Part shown: positions 7,856-17,182 of the stretch, piece after piece
How the letters are laid out: the number at the start of each line of letters is the position of its first letter
Numbering within the stretch: position 1 is the first letter of the stretch
Source: Blautia sp.
Lineage (GTDB): Bacteria; Bacillota; Clostridia; Lachnospirales; Lachnospiraceae
Assembly (NCBI GenBank): GCA_023664455.1
Contig: JAMPFM010000017.1
Span: forward strand, 1-46,025
Length of the DNA stretch: 46,025 bases
Direction of reading: 5' to 3'
Notes under the pieces: model-generated
Databases searched by the model: none
Seen by the model: only the letters and a program-made list of their open reading frames with translations
Told to the model about the DNA's origin: nothing
Translations under genes and position numbers: made by a program

Positions 7856-9583
7856 TTATGACGCCCTATTCGGCAGATTAAATTTCGCAATCAGGGAATC
7901 CAGTGAAGTTGCCTGAGCTGATAACTCCTGGCTGGTTGCGGAAGATTCTTCTGCAACCGCTGCATTCGTCTGGATAACATCGGAAATCTGGTTGATGCCT
8001 TCTTCCGCTTCTTTCATCGTTGCCGCCTGGTTACTGGAGTTGATGCTCAAATCCTTGGAAGAAGTAGCAATCGTTCTGATGCCTTCTACCACCATATCGA
8101 TGGAAGCTACTGCGCGGTCAGCAACTTTGCTGCCGTTATCGATTTCCTGCATAGCGCCTTCAATTAACGTTCTGGTATCAACTGCGGATTTGCTGCTCTG
8201 TTCAGCAAGCTGCCTGATCTGGTCAGCAACAACTGAGAATCCGCGTCCCGCCTCGCCGGCTCTCGCAGCCTCAATCGAAGCATTGAGGGAAAGCAGGTTG
8301 GTCTGGGAAGCAATACTTTCGATTTCGGAAATGATGTTTCCGATTTTCTGGGAAGCTTCGTTGATGCGCTCCATTGCTTCTACCATTTCTTTGATATCCG
8401 CACTGCTGCGGTCGGCCATATTAGCGTATTCCTGAGATTGATGGTAAGCAGCCTCTGCATTTTCCGCAGCCTGTACTGCGGTCTCTGCAATAGTCGTAAT
8501 CGTCGCCTGAAGCTCTTCTACCGCGCTTGCCTGTTCTGTAGCGCCTTCTGCAAGACTCAGGGAAGTCTCGGAAAGATTGCTTGCACCCGCTGTAACCTGG
8601 ATAGAAGATTCTTCGATGAAATGCAGGGTATCGACCATGCAGTTTCTTAACTTTCTGGATGAATCAAATAACTGTTTGAAATCGCCGATGTATCTGGAGC
8701 TGTCTCTCGACCTTACCGTGTAATTGGAATCCGCCATCTCTCCTAACGTATATTCCATATCTGCAATGATGAAATCCAGAGATTCCGCCATATCTTTTGC
8801 ACAATTTATCATATCAGCAACTTCATCATCCGTGTCCGCATCGGGGAACGGTGTGAATAAATCGCCGTGGGCAAAATCTTCTAAGCGGTTTCCGAGCGCT
8901 GACAGCGGTTTGGAAATACCGGCTGCGATATTTTTTCCCATGCGGACAGAATAGAACATAGACCCTGCAATAACGACAACAATCGCAATAACAAGTATGA
9001 TACAAGCGGTTATCATGGTAGAGGAAATACTGTTTCCACGCGCAACCTTGATATCCATAATAGACGTTAATTGTGAATAAATGCTATCAAACAAAGGCAT
9101 GAGTTCGTTCATGGCCCTATCCTGCGCCTGTGCAGTAATCGTTCTGTCCGTGGTTGCACCCAGCTCCAGGATTTCCCTTTCAAGCGCCCAGTAATCTTCC
9201 AGTTCCGCAGTAATATCACTATAAGTCTTCTTATTGGCATCCGATACCATAGACGCTTCCAATTCTGCAAAACTCTGTTCAAACAGCGCAACATTTTCAT
9301 CATGCGTAACCATCATGCTTTCAATGGCGCTCGCCTCATCATAACCGATAACGGCACGCAGCGCAGACCTTGTCTCTGCAAAATACGTCATGGTCTTGCC
9401 TACATCACCCTGTGCGAAACCATAATTATGTAGCGCATTTGAATAAACAAATGCAACCACAATCAATACAATCATGACTAAGGCTGCAACAATTGCCGGA
9501 ATCCCGGATGCCACAAGGAATCCGTGTTCCAGTCGTTTTTCAATTCGATGTCTGCTTATTCTGGTACTCAATTTTTTACCCAT
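7856..9583 (-). CDS. Methyl-accepting chemotaxis protein, 4-helix-bundle sensor
   Basis: A 575-residue chemoreceptor. It has TM1 at about residues 28-50, a roughly 140-residue helical extracellular sensor of the four-helix-bundle type, TM2 at about 190-213, a HAMP region with [19 protein letters not shown], and a signalling coiled coil. The CheA/CheW-contact tip reads [21 protein letters not shown]. No CheR-binding pentapeptide is visible at the C-terminus (NLPNRAS). SD GGAGGATATG lies just before ATG. Transcription starts from a near-consensus promoter about 255 bases upstream, leaving a long structured leader. The ligand is unknown; no motility genes are in the window. Confidence 0.95.
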   Translation of the reverse strand: MGKKLSTRISRHRIEKRLEHGFLVASGIPAIVAALVMIVLIVVAFVYSNALHNYGFAQGDVGKTMTYFAETRSALRAVIGYDEASAIESMMVTHDENVALFEQSFAELEASMVSDANKKTYSDITAELEDYWALEREILELGATTDRTITAQAQDRAMNELMPLFDSIYSQLTSIMDIKVARGNSISSTMITACIILVIAIVVVIAGSMFYSVRMGKNIAAGISKPLSALGNRLEDFAHGDLFTPFPDADTDDEVADMINCAKDMAESLDFIIADMEYTLGEMADSNYTVRSRDSSRYIGDFKQLFDSSRKLRNCMVDTLHFIEESSIQVTAGASNLSETSLSLAEGATEQASAVEELQATITTIAETAVQAAENAEAAYHQSQEYANMADRSSADIKEMVEAMERINEASQKIGNIISEIESIASQTNLLSLNASIEAARAGEAGRGFSVVADQIRQLAEQSSKSAVDTRTLIEGAMQEIDNGSKVADRAVASIDMVVEGIRTIATSSKDLSINSSNQAATMKEAEEGINQISDVIQTNAAVAEESSATSQELSAQATSLDSLIAKFNLPNRAS

Positions 9584-9838
9584 TTTTCATATCCTCCCTG
9601 TACAGTGCCAATGGGGCGCGGTAACCGCAAAATATCCCCGGCGTGGTTCAGACGAAAGTCGAAATTGTCTTTACACTGTACATTCTACGATTGCGCGAAA
9701 AAAATGGGTAAAACATGGAATGCTATATATACTACGATACTACATACTGATACTGCGTGGGTATTGCCTACTGCATAAATACGGTATAAATAGGTACTAT
9801 ATATAAAGTGACGGACAATTCCGTTCCCTTATCTGATT
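9584..9838 (-). ncRNA. Long structured 5' leader of chemoreceptor gene
   Basis: About 255 bases separate promoter and start. Read on the minus strand, the part nearest the gene is closed by ACAGTG/CACTGT (about 9601-9676). Inside is a nested hairpin GGGG-ATATTTT-GCGG-TTA-CCGC-G-CCCC and a small GAC-TTTC-GTC hairpin; the SD follows directly. An ACGGA-ATTG-TCCGT hairpin lies near the 5' end. I compared it by eye with the c-di-GMP-I consensus, which often precedes clostridial chemoreceptors, and it lacks the conserved CACGCACAGGGCAAACC-type core. Class unknown. Confidence 0.4.
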
Positions 9839-9845
9839 GGTAGAT

Positions 9846-9875
9846 ATTATACGCCTTTTTGGGCGAATTTGTCAA
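9846..9875 (-). promoter_or_regulatory. Sigma-A promoter of chemoreceptor
   Basis: On the minus strand a perfect TTGACA (9870-9875), an 18-base spacer and a perfect TATAAT (9846-9851). The spacer contains CGCC-TTTTT-GGGCG, a possible operator. Confidence 0.75.
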
Positions 9876-9939
9876 GTAAAATGCCCATTTTACGCGTGTT
9901 CGGGTTTACATTATTTTATGCGCTTTTTTACAATGGTTC

Positions 9940-9949
9940 GGGGGGGGGG
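9940..9949. repeat. G10 homopolymer tract
   Basis: Ten consecutive G on the plus strand, seven bases beyond the stop of the acyltransferase gene. Prone to slippage and sequencing error; non-coding. Confidence 0.9.
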
Positions 9950-9956
9950 TAAAAGG

Positions 9957-11096
9957 CTATCTGCCCACTAATTTTCTAAGGAATGGAAGGCGTGAAAGAA
10001 GCTCTGTAAGCAGGTTAGAGAACGTTAACACTATCGCGCATTCTAGAAGATTCAGCAGATAGGAAGGGTGCACATTGGCAGTAAGGGGTGCGATGCCAAG
10101 CACCAATAAGTATCCTGACAAGATATAAATTCCCATACTATTTTTCCCCAATTTAGTAAGAACGGGGAAAGAATAGCCGCATTTTAGCGTTTCCTGCCAT
10201 AGCAGGATAAAAAAGAGGCTTCCGGAAAAACCGATGAGCATACGGTAGAAGTCAATCACAAGCTGCATGGGGACATCTTTTCCGATGAGTTTATAGCCGG
10301 AAAGATAAATAAGCGTATTTTCGTCAAAAAACAGATAGAATAGCAATCCAAACAAGATACCTGAAAGAGCCACACAGACCCACCGAAACCGCTGATAAAA
10401 TTGGCGTACGCTGGGAAAGAGCGCGTTTGCCCTGCCCTGCATCGGGCGTTCCTGTCCCTGCCATTTTTGCCCCTGCCATTTATGGAAGTAGAAGCCGCCG
10501 ATGAAATAAGGCGTCATATATTTATAAGCGCCCAGCCCCAGACCATCCGGTATCAGGAACAGCAGTAGAAAGCCGATGCCATATAAAAGCAGAGAATCCC
10601 GCAAATAGCAGTGCATGATAAAGACAAGCAGAAAGCACCAGAACGCTGCCCATAAAAACCATAGATTTGTCAATAGGCTGATGACAAAAGAAGGCAGAAC
10701 CCTGATAAAAGAAGGTAGAATCGTGTCCAGCGATAAGTCCAGATAACCGCGGCTTAGATTGATGATAAAAATGCGCAGATAGTCCAATACCGTCCATAAA
10801 AGAATCGGTAGAAGCAGGGCCTGAGCTCTTTTTTTCAGAAGAGGAAAGCGTTCTTTCCATGCCGTCTGCTCCGCGGCTCTATGGGTTCCATTCCATGACA
10901 AATAGCCGCTGATTAACATAAACAGCGGCATATGGAAACTATAGATGAATTGATATACCCTGTCCTGAAAATACAGGGAGTCCTGCCTGAATGCAGCGCC
11001 GCTTCCTTCCTGGATACAATGTCCGAATACGACAAGAACAATGGCGAACCCCCGAAGGATATCGGGAAGCGGACGGCGCTCTTTTTCATTGGTCAT
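9957..11096 (-). CDS. Acyltransferase family 3 membrane protein
   Basis: A 379-residue polytopic protein (about ten hydrophobic segments) starting with the acyltransferase-3 signature LRGFAIVLVVFGHC (about residues 12-25), containing the conserved Arg and His. Further family features are FHMPLFMLISGYL and C-terminal GKNSMGIYILSGY. It probably acylates an exported glycan or peptidoglycan component; the substrate cannot be told. The start ATG at 11094-11096 follows AAGAGG; the longer frame to 11180 runs into the hairpin array. C-terminal end is followed by a C10 tract on the coding strand. Confidence 0.88.
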   Translation of the reverse strand: MTNEKERRPLPDILRGFAIVLVVFGHCIQEGSGAAFRQDSLYFQDRVYQFIYSFHMPLFMLISGYLSWNGTHRAAEQTAWKERFPLLKKRAQALLLPILLWTVLDYLRIFIINLSRGYLDLSLDTILPSFIRVLPSFVISLLTNLWFLWAAFWCFLLVFIMHCYLRDSLLLYGIGFLLLFLIPDGLGLGAYKYMTPYFIGGFYFHKWQGQKWQGQERPMQGRANALFPSVRQFYQRFRWVCVALSGILFGLLFYLFFDENTLIYLSGYKLIGKDVPMQLVIDFYRMLIGFSGSLFFILLWQETLKCGYSFPVLTKLGKNSMGIYILSGYLLVLGIAPLTANVHPSYLLNLLECAIVLTFSNLLTELLSRLPFLRKLVGR

Positions 11097-11121
11097 GCGA
11101 GATACCTCTTGTGTGCAAATT

Positions 11122-11233
11122 TTGTGAAACAAGTTTCGCAATGTGTATCCTGTGACACAGACTATCGAATCTGTGTCCATTATATTATTTTGGCAAGAAT
11201 TGCTCTGTAATTCTTGTGGCGCAACTATTGCGC
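11122..11233. repeat. Array of four consecutive palindromes
   Basis: In the gap between two minus-strand genes: TTGTGAAAC-AA-GTTTCGCAA (11122-11141), GACACAGA-N8-TCTGTGTC (11154-11177), CAAGAATT-N7-AATTCTTG (11194-11216) and GCGCAA-CTA-TTGCGC (11219-11233). CTGTGTCCATT also occurs as a direct repeat at about 11171 and 11233. Confidence 0.7.
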
Positions 11234-11271
11234 TGTGTCCATTGTACCATATTTTTCCCGGTTGTGTCGGG

Positions 11272-11952
11272 CTATGCCAGAAATTCTTTTAAAAGAGATT
11301 CCAGCTCCTGTGCTTCCGTGCGGGAAAGAATGGTTCCTTCCGGCTGCTTTTCTTGGGCGTCGTCGGCGGACATTTCCGTATCCATATCCGGCTTGTCCGC
11401 CGGTTCGCCCTGGACGAGCTTTAAATCCAGCGAGGTCTGCTCTAAGCGGTTTGACAAATGGTTTTCAAGATAGTCGATTAAATTGGTGCGAAGAACCTTG
11501 GCGCTGTCGGAGATATCCACGAGGGAAGAAATTGCAAAATAGCAGTATAATCCCAGAAAGCTGACGATATAATAAGGAGCAATATAAAGCATGGGTTCTT
11601 CCCCGATAATGCCCTGATAAGCGCCTACGCCAGATACGAGGATGGATAAAAGGGCAAGCTGCCCGGAAAGGTGTCTCAGCGCGGATAACGGAATACCGTA
11701 TATTTTAATCTGATTCATATACTTGTCCACAAAAACCGGAACGTTGGAGATGCCGTCATGGAGTTTACAACAGCTAGAAAATTTTAATTTTAGCTGTTGC
11801 AGCGATTTATTGGTGGTAGTGGACATATTTTCCGTTTCCAGGATAAGTTTGTGGTAAAGCACGCCTATGCTAATCTGGCATATGATACTTAGGAGCAGTA
11901 ATGTCAAAATAGGAATCATAAATTCCGGATGTTTCAAAAAAACCTGCAGCAT
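11272..11952 (-). CDS. Hypothetical membrane protein, not recognised
   Basis: A 226-residue protein with an N-terminal membrane helix (about 10-32), a polar middle with coiled-coil character (residues 38-75), two further hydrophobic stretches (about 80-100 and 105-135), then an acidic tail rich in Asp/Glu ending near EAQELESLLKEFLA. I do not recognise the family. Topology resembles proteins with an N-terminal anchor and helical cytoplasmic tail. Start ATG 11950-11952 is preferred because AGAGGAAG lies seven bases upstream; the longer frame would use a TTG at 11973. It lies divergent to murG and 175 bases upstream of the acyltransferase on the same strand; whether they are cotranscribed across the hairpin array is unclear. 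Confidence 0.65.
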   Translation of the reverse strand: MLQVFLKHPEFMIPILTLLLLSIICQISIGVLYHKLILETENMSTTTNKSLQQLKLKFSSCCKLHDGISNVPVFVDKYMNQIKIYGIPLSALRHLSGQLALLSILVSGVGAYQGIIGEEPMLYIAPYYIVSFLGLYCYFAISSLVDISDSAKVLRTNLIDYLENHLSNRLEQTSLDLKLVQGEPADKPDMDTEMSADDAQEKQPEGTILSRTEAQELESLLKEFLA

Positions 11953-12132
11953 AAAAACACTTCCTCTTCTCAAAATCAGATAAGTTTATACGTTTCATTC
12001 ACAAGTCCATTATAAAAGGAGCGGGCAGGAAGCTCAATATTTCCGGGCATGTAAGGCATCAACAAGTTTCGTTCTTTCATAAGATGTTTTGGATGATTCT
12101 GTCGGCAAGTACTAGAATCTGAAAATAGTTTG

Positions 12133-12141
12133 TGATATAAT
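12133..12141 (+). promoter_or_regulatory. Extended -10 promoter of murG
   Basis: TGATATAAT is a TGn-extended perfect -10. The -35 position (12113-12118, TAGAAT) is poor, as usual for extended -10 promoters. Confidence 0.5.
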
Positions 12142-12142
12142 A

Positions 12143-12192
12143 CAAGAAAATCGCTGTGCGATTATCTTGGGAAGAATGCTTTGCATTCTTCC
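12143..12192. repeat. Two abutting intergenic palindromes
   Basis: CAAGAAAATCGC-TGT-GCGATTATCTTG (12143-12169; one internal mismatch) abuts GGAAGAATGC-TTT-GCATTCTTCC (12170-12192; perfect 10-bp arms). The first has a near-identical copy, in reverse orientation, at 34024-34050. Confidence 0.75.
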
Positions 12193-12255
12193 GCTTTGTC
12201 GAAGAGGTTTTTAATAAAGTAAAATAGACTCATCATTGTATCAGGGGGTTTTTAC

Positions 12256-13338
12256 ATGGGTAAGAAAATCGTGTTCACCGGCGGCGGGACCGCTGGTCAT
12301 GTAACGCCCAATATCGCTTTAATTCCGAAATTAAAGTCACTGGGCTATGAAATTTTTTATATGGGTTCTTATGATGGTATCGAGAAAAAACTGATAGAGG
12401 ATTTTGATATACCCTATTATGGAATCGCGACGGGGAAATTCCGCCGGTATTTTGACCCGAAAAATTTTTCGGACCCATTCCGCGTGTTAAAGGGAGTGGC
12501 GGAAGCGAGAAAGTACCTAAAGGCGATAGCGCCGGATATTGTGTTTTCCAAGGGCGGATTTGTCAGCGTTCCCGTTGTCAGGGCGGCGGGTTCTTTGAAA
12601 ATTCCGTGTATCGTACATGAGTCCGATATGACGCCGGGGCTGGCGAATAAGCTCTGCATTCCGGTGGCGAAGAAAGTGTGCTGTAATTTCCCGGAAACTT
12701 TTAAGTTATTACCCCCGAATAAGGCAGTCCTGACAGGTTCCCCTATCCGGGAAGAACTGATGCAGGGGCGTAAGGAAGAGGCATATAAGCTGTGCGGGTT
12801 CGACGCATCGAAGCCTGTTATCATGGTTATCGGCGGAAGCCAGGGGTCTGCGGCGATTAATCAGGCAATCCGGGACGCTTTGCCCGAATTATTGGAAGAT
12901 TTCCAGATTGTCCATCTATGCGGAAAAGAAAAAATGGATAATCTGCTTCTGACGACGAAGGGATATAAGCAGTTTGAATATATTAAATCCGAATTGAAAG
13001 ATATTTTTGCAATGGCGGATATCGTCATATCCAGGGCTGGTGCGAATGCAATTAACGAGCTGCTTGCACTGAAAAAGCCCAATCTGCTGATTCCTCTGCC
13101 TTCCGGCAGCAGCCGCGGAGATCAGATTTTAAATGCCAGGTCTTTTGAGGCGCAGGGATTTAGTATGGTAGTGGATGAGGATGATTTGACGAAGAAACTT
13201 TTAGTGGACAAAGTGCAGGAACTTTATTTTACAAGACTTACCTACATCGACGCAATGAGCAGAAGTTCCCAGAGGGACGCAATCGGTACGATTGTCGCGC
13301 TTATTGAGAGGGTGGCAGGGAACGAGTCGGAAAAGTGA
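12256..13338 (+). CDS. murG: UDP-GlcNAc:lipid I GlcNAc transferase
   Basis: Adds GlcNAc to undecaprenyl-PP-MurNAc-pentapeptide to form lipid II on the cytoplasmic membrane face. The 360-residue length is normal. The N-terminal [13 protein letters not shown] loop (about residues 7-19) is diagnostic; the donor-binding C-terminal domain shows [12 protein letters not shown] (about 194-205), [24 protein letters not shown] and [24 protein letters not shown] lies about eight bases before ATG. It is not in a dcw cluster here, so it may be a stand-alone copy, as in many Lachnospiraceae. A chemoreceptor gene follows 52 bases later on the same strand. Confidence 0.95.
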   Translation: MGKKIVFTGGGTAGHVTPNIALIPKLKSLGYEIFYMGSYDGIEKKLIEDFDIPYYGIATGKFRRYFDPKNFSDPFRVLKGVAEARKYLKAIAPDIVFSKGGFVSVPVVRAAGSLKIPCIVHESDMTPGLANKLCIPVAKKVCCNFPETFKLLPPNKAVLTGSPIREELMQGRKEEAYKLCGFDASKPVIMVIGGSQGSAAINQAIRDALPELLEDFQIVHLCGKEKMDNLLLTTKGYKQFEYIKSELKDIFAMADIVISRAGANAINELLALKKPNLLIPLPSGSSRGDQILNARSFEAQGFSMVVDEDDLTKKLLVDKVQELYFTRLTYIDAMSRSSQRDAIGTIVALIERVAGNESEK

Positions 13339-13390
13339 TGAGATAACGGCGCCGCATAGAAAGGCGGCAGAGAAGGGATGGCAAAAGAGT

Positions 13391-15112
13391 ATGAAAGAAC
13401 GAGTCAGAAGAATAAGCATTCGGATGAAGATATTGCTTTTAAGTAATGTGCTGATTTTATTGATTTGCGGCAGTATGGGGATATCCGCTTACAGACGGCT
13501 TAATGAAGGGATGGTTTCCGCGGGCGTGGAAGAGGCGAAAATGGCGGCACAGATTATAACCGAAGTCATCGACGGGGATCTGGTCGAAGGGATTGGACCG
13601 GGCAGCGAAGGTACGGAAGGTTATGAGACGCTGCTTAATACGATGCGGGGCGTGCAGGAAGATATTGGGATTGCGTATCTGTACACCCTGTATACGGATG
13701 GCAGCCAGGTCTATTACGGTGTGGATACCGATAAAACGGAGCAGCAGGCGAAGGCGGGGCAGGTGTTTGATGTTCCCTATGAGGAACTTGCCGATGTTTT
13801 TGCCGGGGAAGAATATGCAGAAGATGGGATAGACCACACGGAAGACGGGGACTTGATTTCCGTATACAAACCCATTCTGGACAGCATGGGAAAAATCGTC
13901 GGCATTATCGGCTGTGATTACGACGCTGCTAATGTGGTTAAGAAATTAAATCAAATGACGCTTCAGATTATTATGACGGCGGTTGTGTGCATCGTCATAT
14001 CCGTTTTTCTGATGAATCTGTTGGTAGGACAGGTCATGAAGAGCCTGAATCTGGTTAACCGTAAGATTTATGACTTGGTGCATAGCGAAGGGGATTTGAC
14101 GCAGAAACTCGAAATTAAGACTGGCGACGAGACAGAGCTTATTGCCAATAACGTCAACCTGCTCCTGGAATATATCCGGGGAATCATGCTGAATATCCGG
14201 GAAAATTCCAATCAGCTTGTGGATTCCGTACAGAGCGTGGTACAGAATCTGTCTGGCGCAGAAATGAGTGTCACGGATGTATCTTCTACTATGGAAGAGA
14301 TGAGCGCCGCTATGGAAGAGACCAGCGCCGCACTGGCGCAGATTGATGAAAGCATCGGGACGATCTATGGAACGATAGAACAGATTTCCGAGGATGCCGG
14401 GAATGAGAGAGACTCCGCCCAGGAAGTCATGAAAAAAGCGGCAAAGATTAATGAAGAGGCAGTCCTGGCACAGGAAAATGCCAAGGTACAGGTACAGGAA
14501 ATGGCAGCTTCTGTCAATGAAAAAATTGAAAAATCTAAGTCCGTAGAAGAAATTAATGTTCTGACCGAAAATATCATTGAAATTACAGAAGAAACCAACC
14601 TGCTTGCCCTAAATGCCAGCATCGAGGCGGCGAGAGCGGGCGATGCGGGAAGAGGCTTTGCAGTCGTAGCCGATGAAATCGGGAAACTGGCGAATAATTC
14701 CGCGCAGACCGCTGTACAGATTCAGAATGTCAGCGCAGCCGTTATTGAGGCTGTTAACGAGCTGGCGCAGAATGCAGAAATGATGCTAAAGTTTATGGAT
14801 GAAACGGCGATGGGCGGTTATAGACAGCTATTGGAAACCAGCGAAAGCTATCGCAGCGACGTAGGCGATATGAGTGAGATGATGAAAACGTTTGCAGAGG
14901 AAAGCGCGCAGGTTAAACATAGTATAGACCAGATTAAGGAGTCTATATCGTCAGTCAGCATCGCGGTATCAGAGAGCGCCAAAGGCATTACAAATGTGAC
15001 AGAAGTGTCAGTTGATTTAACTTCTAAAGTAAGCAATATCGGCGGCGAAGCCAATACGAATATGAATATAGCGAATCAGTTGACCGGGGAAGTGAATAAG
15101 TTTAAATTATAA
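13391..15112 (+). CDS. Methyl-accepting chemotaxis protein, single Cache-like sensor
   Basis: A 573-residue chemoreceptor with TM1 (about 14-32), an extracellular domain of about 165 residues with features of a single Cache domain ([44 protein letters not shown]), TM2 (about 198-218), HAMP and a signalling domain. The tip reads [24 protein letters not shown]. Start ATG 13391 fits the anchor beginning [19 protein letters not shown]; the longer frame overlaps murG. No SD is ideally spaced (AGAGAAGGG lies about 13 bases upstream). The ligand is unknown. Confidence 0.92.
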   Translation: MKERVRRISIRMKILLLSNVLILLICGSMGISAYRRLNEGMVSAGVEEAKMAAQIITEVIDGDLVEGIGPGSEGTEGYETLLNTMRGVQEDIGIAYLYTLYTDGSQVYYGVDTDKTEQQAKAGQVFDVPYEELADVFAGEEYAEDGIDHTEDGDLISVYKPILDSMGKIVGIIGCDYDAANVVKKLNQMTLQIIMTAVVCIVISVFLMNLLVGQVMKSLNLVNRKIYDLVHSEGDLTQKLEIKTGDETELIANNVNLLLEYIRGIMLNIRENSNQLVDSVQSVVQNLSGAEMSVTDVSSTMEEMSAAMEETSAALAQIDESIGTIYGTIEQISEDAGNERDSAQEVMKKAAKINEEAVLAQENAKVQVQEMAASVNEKIEKSKSVEEINVLTENIIEITEETNLLALNASIEAARAGDAGRGFAVVADEIGKLANNSAQTAVQIQNVSAAVIEAVNELAQNAEMMLKFMDETAMGGYRQLLETSESYRSDVGDMSEMMKTFAEESAQVKHSIDQIKESISSVSIAVSESAKGITNVTEVSVDLTSKVSNIGGEANTNMNIANQLTGEVNKFKL

Positions 15113-15164
15113 ATGTCCGGCTTGTGATTTATCTATCGTGTACAATTAAATTCTCGGTACGGAT

Positions 15165-15206
15165 ATGCAGACTGAGAGAAAGGCATGGTTTTCCTATTAC
15201 ATATGA
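15165..15206 (+). other. Possible 13-codon leader ORF with ATGA coupling
   Basis: ATG 15165 opens a frame beginning MQTERKAWFSYY and stops at TGA 15204-15206, overlapping the next gene's ATG (15203) as ATGA. The first 26 bases match 646-671 at 25 positions. Whether it is translated is not known. Confidence 0.35.
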
Positions 15207-15523
15207 GAAAAAATACAAACGAACATGAGGAAGAAAAATTGGTTATGACAGAAGAACAGATGAGAATGCGGGCGGCGGAAGGTTACTTTGTGCGGGATTT
15301 GGAAAAAAATTTAGTTTACTGTCCGACGGGGGTTGTGCTGCGCAAGAAATCCGTCCGAAAAAACGGCGATACCCGGTATGCCAATAAGATGGAATGTAAA
15401 GTCTGCCCGGTCAAAGACGACTGCACCCGGTCGCCCTGGAAGGAAGTTGATTTCCCGGATCAGGTTCAGGAAGCCCGGAACCTGAATTGGCTGCGGGCGA
15501 GGGAAAATGCTGGGAATGCTTAA
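15203..15523 (+). CDS. Small Cys-rich protein resembling transposase Zn-ribbon
   Basis: A 106-residue cytoplasmic protein. Its core YFVRDLEKNLVYCPTGVVLR, then RYANKMECKVCPVKDDCTRS, resembles the Cys-rich segment in IS1182-type DDE transposases (C-P-x-G, C-x-x-C-P, C-T), here without the DDE catalytic domain. The four Cys probably bind zinc. The start is ATG 15203, which overlaps a possible 13-codon leader as ATGA; an in-frame ATG at 15185 lies too close to AGAAAGG. Its stop overlaps the convergent ATPase gene by four bases (TTAA). It may be a domesticated transposase fragment; function unknown. Confidence 0.65.
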   Translation: MRKNTNEHEEEKLVMTEEQMRMRAAEGYFVRDLEKNLVYCPTGVVLRKKSVRKNGDTRYANKMECKVCPVKDDCTRSPWKEVDFPDQVQEARNLNWLRARENAGNA

Positions 15524-16296
15524 AACCGCGATAAAAACTGCCGTGTCCGTTCTTCACGGGGATGTTCAATCACCTGTATAGGATCTCCCTGCTCCAGAAT
15601 ATGCCCGTCGTCCATGAAAATGACGTGGTTGGCAACGTCTCTTGCGAACGCCATTTCATGTGTGACGATAATCATAGTGGTCTGTTGGTTGGCAAGTTCC
15701 TTGATGACTCGCAAAACCTCGCCGGTCAGTTCGGGATCCAGCGCAGAGGTCGGCTCGTCGAAACAGAGAATGTCCGGTTTTAAGGCGAGCGCGCGGGCGA
15801 TGGCGACACGCTGGCATTGTCCGCCGGAAAGCTGATGGGGATAATGGGTCATGCGATCCTGTAAACCCATCTGCGTCAGTAAATCCGCAGCCTGTGTCTC
15901 GATTTCTTCTAATATCTGTCTTTTGTTCGCCTGATAATCGGGCGCTTCTTTGGCGAGCAGCTGGCTTGCCAGCATGACGTTCTGCATCGCTGTATATTGT
16001 GGAAACAGGTTAAAAGACTGGAAAACCAGACCAAAGTGAAGCCGTTTCTTGCGGATTTCACTTTCTTTTTGCGTAGCCGCATCTTCGGCGTCAAATAAAG
16101 TCTCACCATTTACCCGGATGACACCGGAATCTGGGCGTTCCAGAAAATTCAGACACCGCAGCAGGGTCGTTTTGCCGCTCCCGGAAGAGCCGATGATGGA
16201 AACAACCTGCCCCTTTTCCAGGGAAAAACTGATGTCCTGGAGCACTTCTGTATGTTCAAATGTCTTACGAATATGTTCTACTTCTAAAATCGGCAT
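15520..16296 (-). CDS. Polar amino acid ABC transporter ATP-binding protein
   Basis: A 258-residue GlnQ-type ATPase that powers amino acid import. It has Walker A GSSGSGKTTLLR (about 36-47), Q-loop VFQSFNLFPQ, signature LSGGQCQRVAIA, Walker B ILCFDEPTSALD and the switch-His segment IIVTHEM. It is the last gene of an SBP-permease-ATPase operon; the permease ends 77 bases upstream. Its 3' end overlaps the convergent small Zn-ribbon gene by four bases, leaving no room for a separate terminator. The substrate is not determinable. Confidence 0.95.
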   Translation of the reverse strand: MPILEVEHIRKTFEHTEVLQDISFSLEKGQVVSIIGSSGSGKTTLLRCLNFLERPDSGVIRVNGETLFDAEDAATQKESEIRKKRLHFGLVFQSFNLFPQYTAMQNVMLASQLLAKEAPDYQANKRQILEEIETQAADLLTQMGLQDRMTHYPHQLSGGQCQRVAIARALALKPDILCFDEPTSALDPELTGEVLRVIKELANQQTTMIIVTHEMAFARDVANHVIFMDDGHILEQGDPIQVIEHPREERTRQFLSRF

Positions 16297-16373
16297 GGGT
16301 TTCCTCCGTTATTGTCTATAGGAATGAAATTTAGTTTTTTTTGATACAATAAAGCGCATGTGGAAATTTTATC

Positions 16374-17060
16374 TTATTTAAAATAATCCAGTTTCTTTTC
16401 TAATCGTCCAAGCAGAACGGTCAGGATGCCGTTGCAGATGAGATAGTATACGGCTGTAAAAAACAAGGGCCAGATTGCGCCGGATATTCCCTGGGAGCCT
16501 TTCATAAACGCCTGTCCTGCCCAGATAATTTCCTGCAGCGCGATGATGCGGGCAAGGGAAGTATCTTTTACCAGAGTGATAATCTCGTTGGACATGGGGG
16601 GAACAATCCGTTTAATCATTTGTAACAGCGTGACTTTGAAGAAAATCTGCTTTTTCGTCATACCAAGCACCAGCCCCGCTTCTGTCTGCCCCATCGGGAT
16701 TCCCTGAATGCCGCCGCGGTATATTTCTGAAAAATAGCAGGCATAATTCAGGATAAAGGATACGGACGCCGCCAGAAACCGTCCGGCTTCCCCACCGCCC
16801 CAGATAGGGGTGTGCAGTACCAGACCGGGGAAGTAATAGATGATTAAAAGTTGAATCATAAGCGGCGTACCGCGCACAATCCAGACCACCAATTTTGTAA
16901 AATAGCAAAGCGGCTTAAATTTCGACATGGAACCGAAAGCAATGATCAGCCCCAGCGGAAACGCGCCGATTAATGTTACAAAAAACAATTTCAACGTCTG
17001 TAAAAATCCGATATTCAGCGAATGGATAACGATAGGCATTTGTTCGAGAATTAAATCCAT
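16374..17060 (-). CDS. Polar amino acid ABC transporter permease
   Basis: A 228-residue HisM/GlnP-type inner-membrane permease with about five TM helices. N-terminal MDLILEQMPIVIHSLNIGFLQTLKLF and the family motif VWIVRGTPLMIQLLIIYYF precede the cytoplasmic EAA-loop region GMTKKQIFFKVTLLQMIKRIVPPMSNE, which contacts the ATPase. It lies between the binding-protein and ATPase genes; a hairpin upstream probably lowers its expression relative to the binding protein. Confidence 0.95.
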   Translation of the reverse strand: MDLILEQMPIVIHSLNIGFLQTLKLFFVTLIGAFPLGLIIAFGSMSKFKPLCYFTKLVVWIVRGTPLMIQLLIIYYFPGLVLHTPIWGGGEAGRFLAASVSFILNYACYFSEIYRGGIQGIPMGQTEAGLVLGMTKKQIFFKVTLLQMIKRIVPPMSNEIITLVKDTSLARIIALQEIIWAGQAFMKGSQGISGAIWPLFFTAVYYLICNGILTVLLGRLEKKLDYFK

Positions 17061-17090
17061 GTCTATAACCCTGCTCCTTTTCCGGTGAAA

Positions 17091-17115
17091 AGGTCAGGCT
17101 TTAGCCACCTGACCT
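17091..17115 (-). terminator. Intercistronic attenuating hairpin
   Basis: AGGTCAGG (17091-17098) pairs perfectly with CCTGACCT (17108-17115), followed on the minus strand by TTTTC. It lies between the binding-protein and permease genes and probably sets their stoichiometry. Confidence 0.6.
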
Positions 17116-17182
17116 ATAAAAATGATAATGCAGTCAATCATACCATTAGGAATGCATCAAAAAACGATGCTGGAAATTGGTT

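Larger units (their letters stand above)
11953..12255. other. Divergent intergenic region with murG promoter and two stacked palindromes
   Basis: Holds the extended -10 at 12133-12141 and, just downstream, two abutting palindromes at 12143-12169 and 12170-12192 in the murG leader. No coding signal is seen. Confidence 0.6.

Noticed and set aside
7992-8435. 147-codon open frame on the plus strand within the chemoreceptor gene
   Set aside because: It is the antisense shadow of a helical, Ala/Ser-rich chemoreceptor; no SD, no recognisable domain.
9601-9676. c-di-GMP riboswitch in the chemoreceptor leader
   Set aside because: The conserved aptamer core is not present by eye; only unspecific hairpins.
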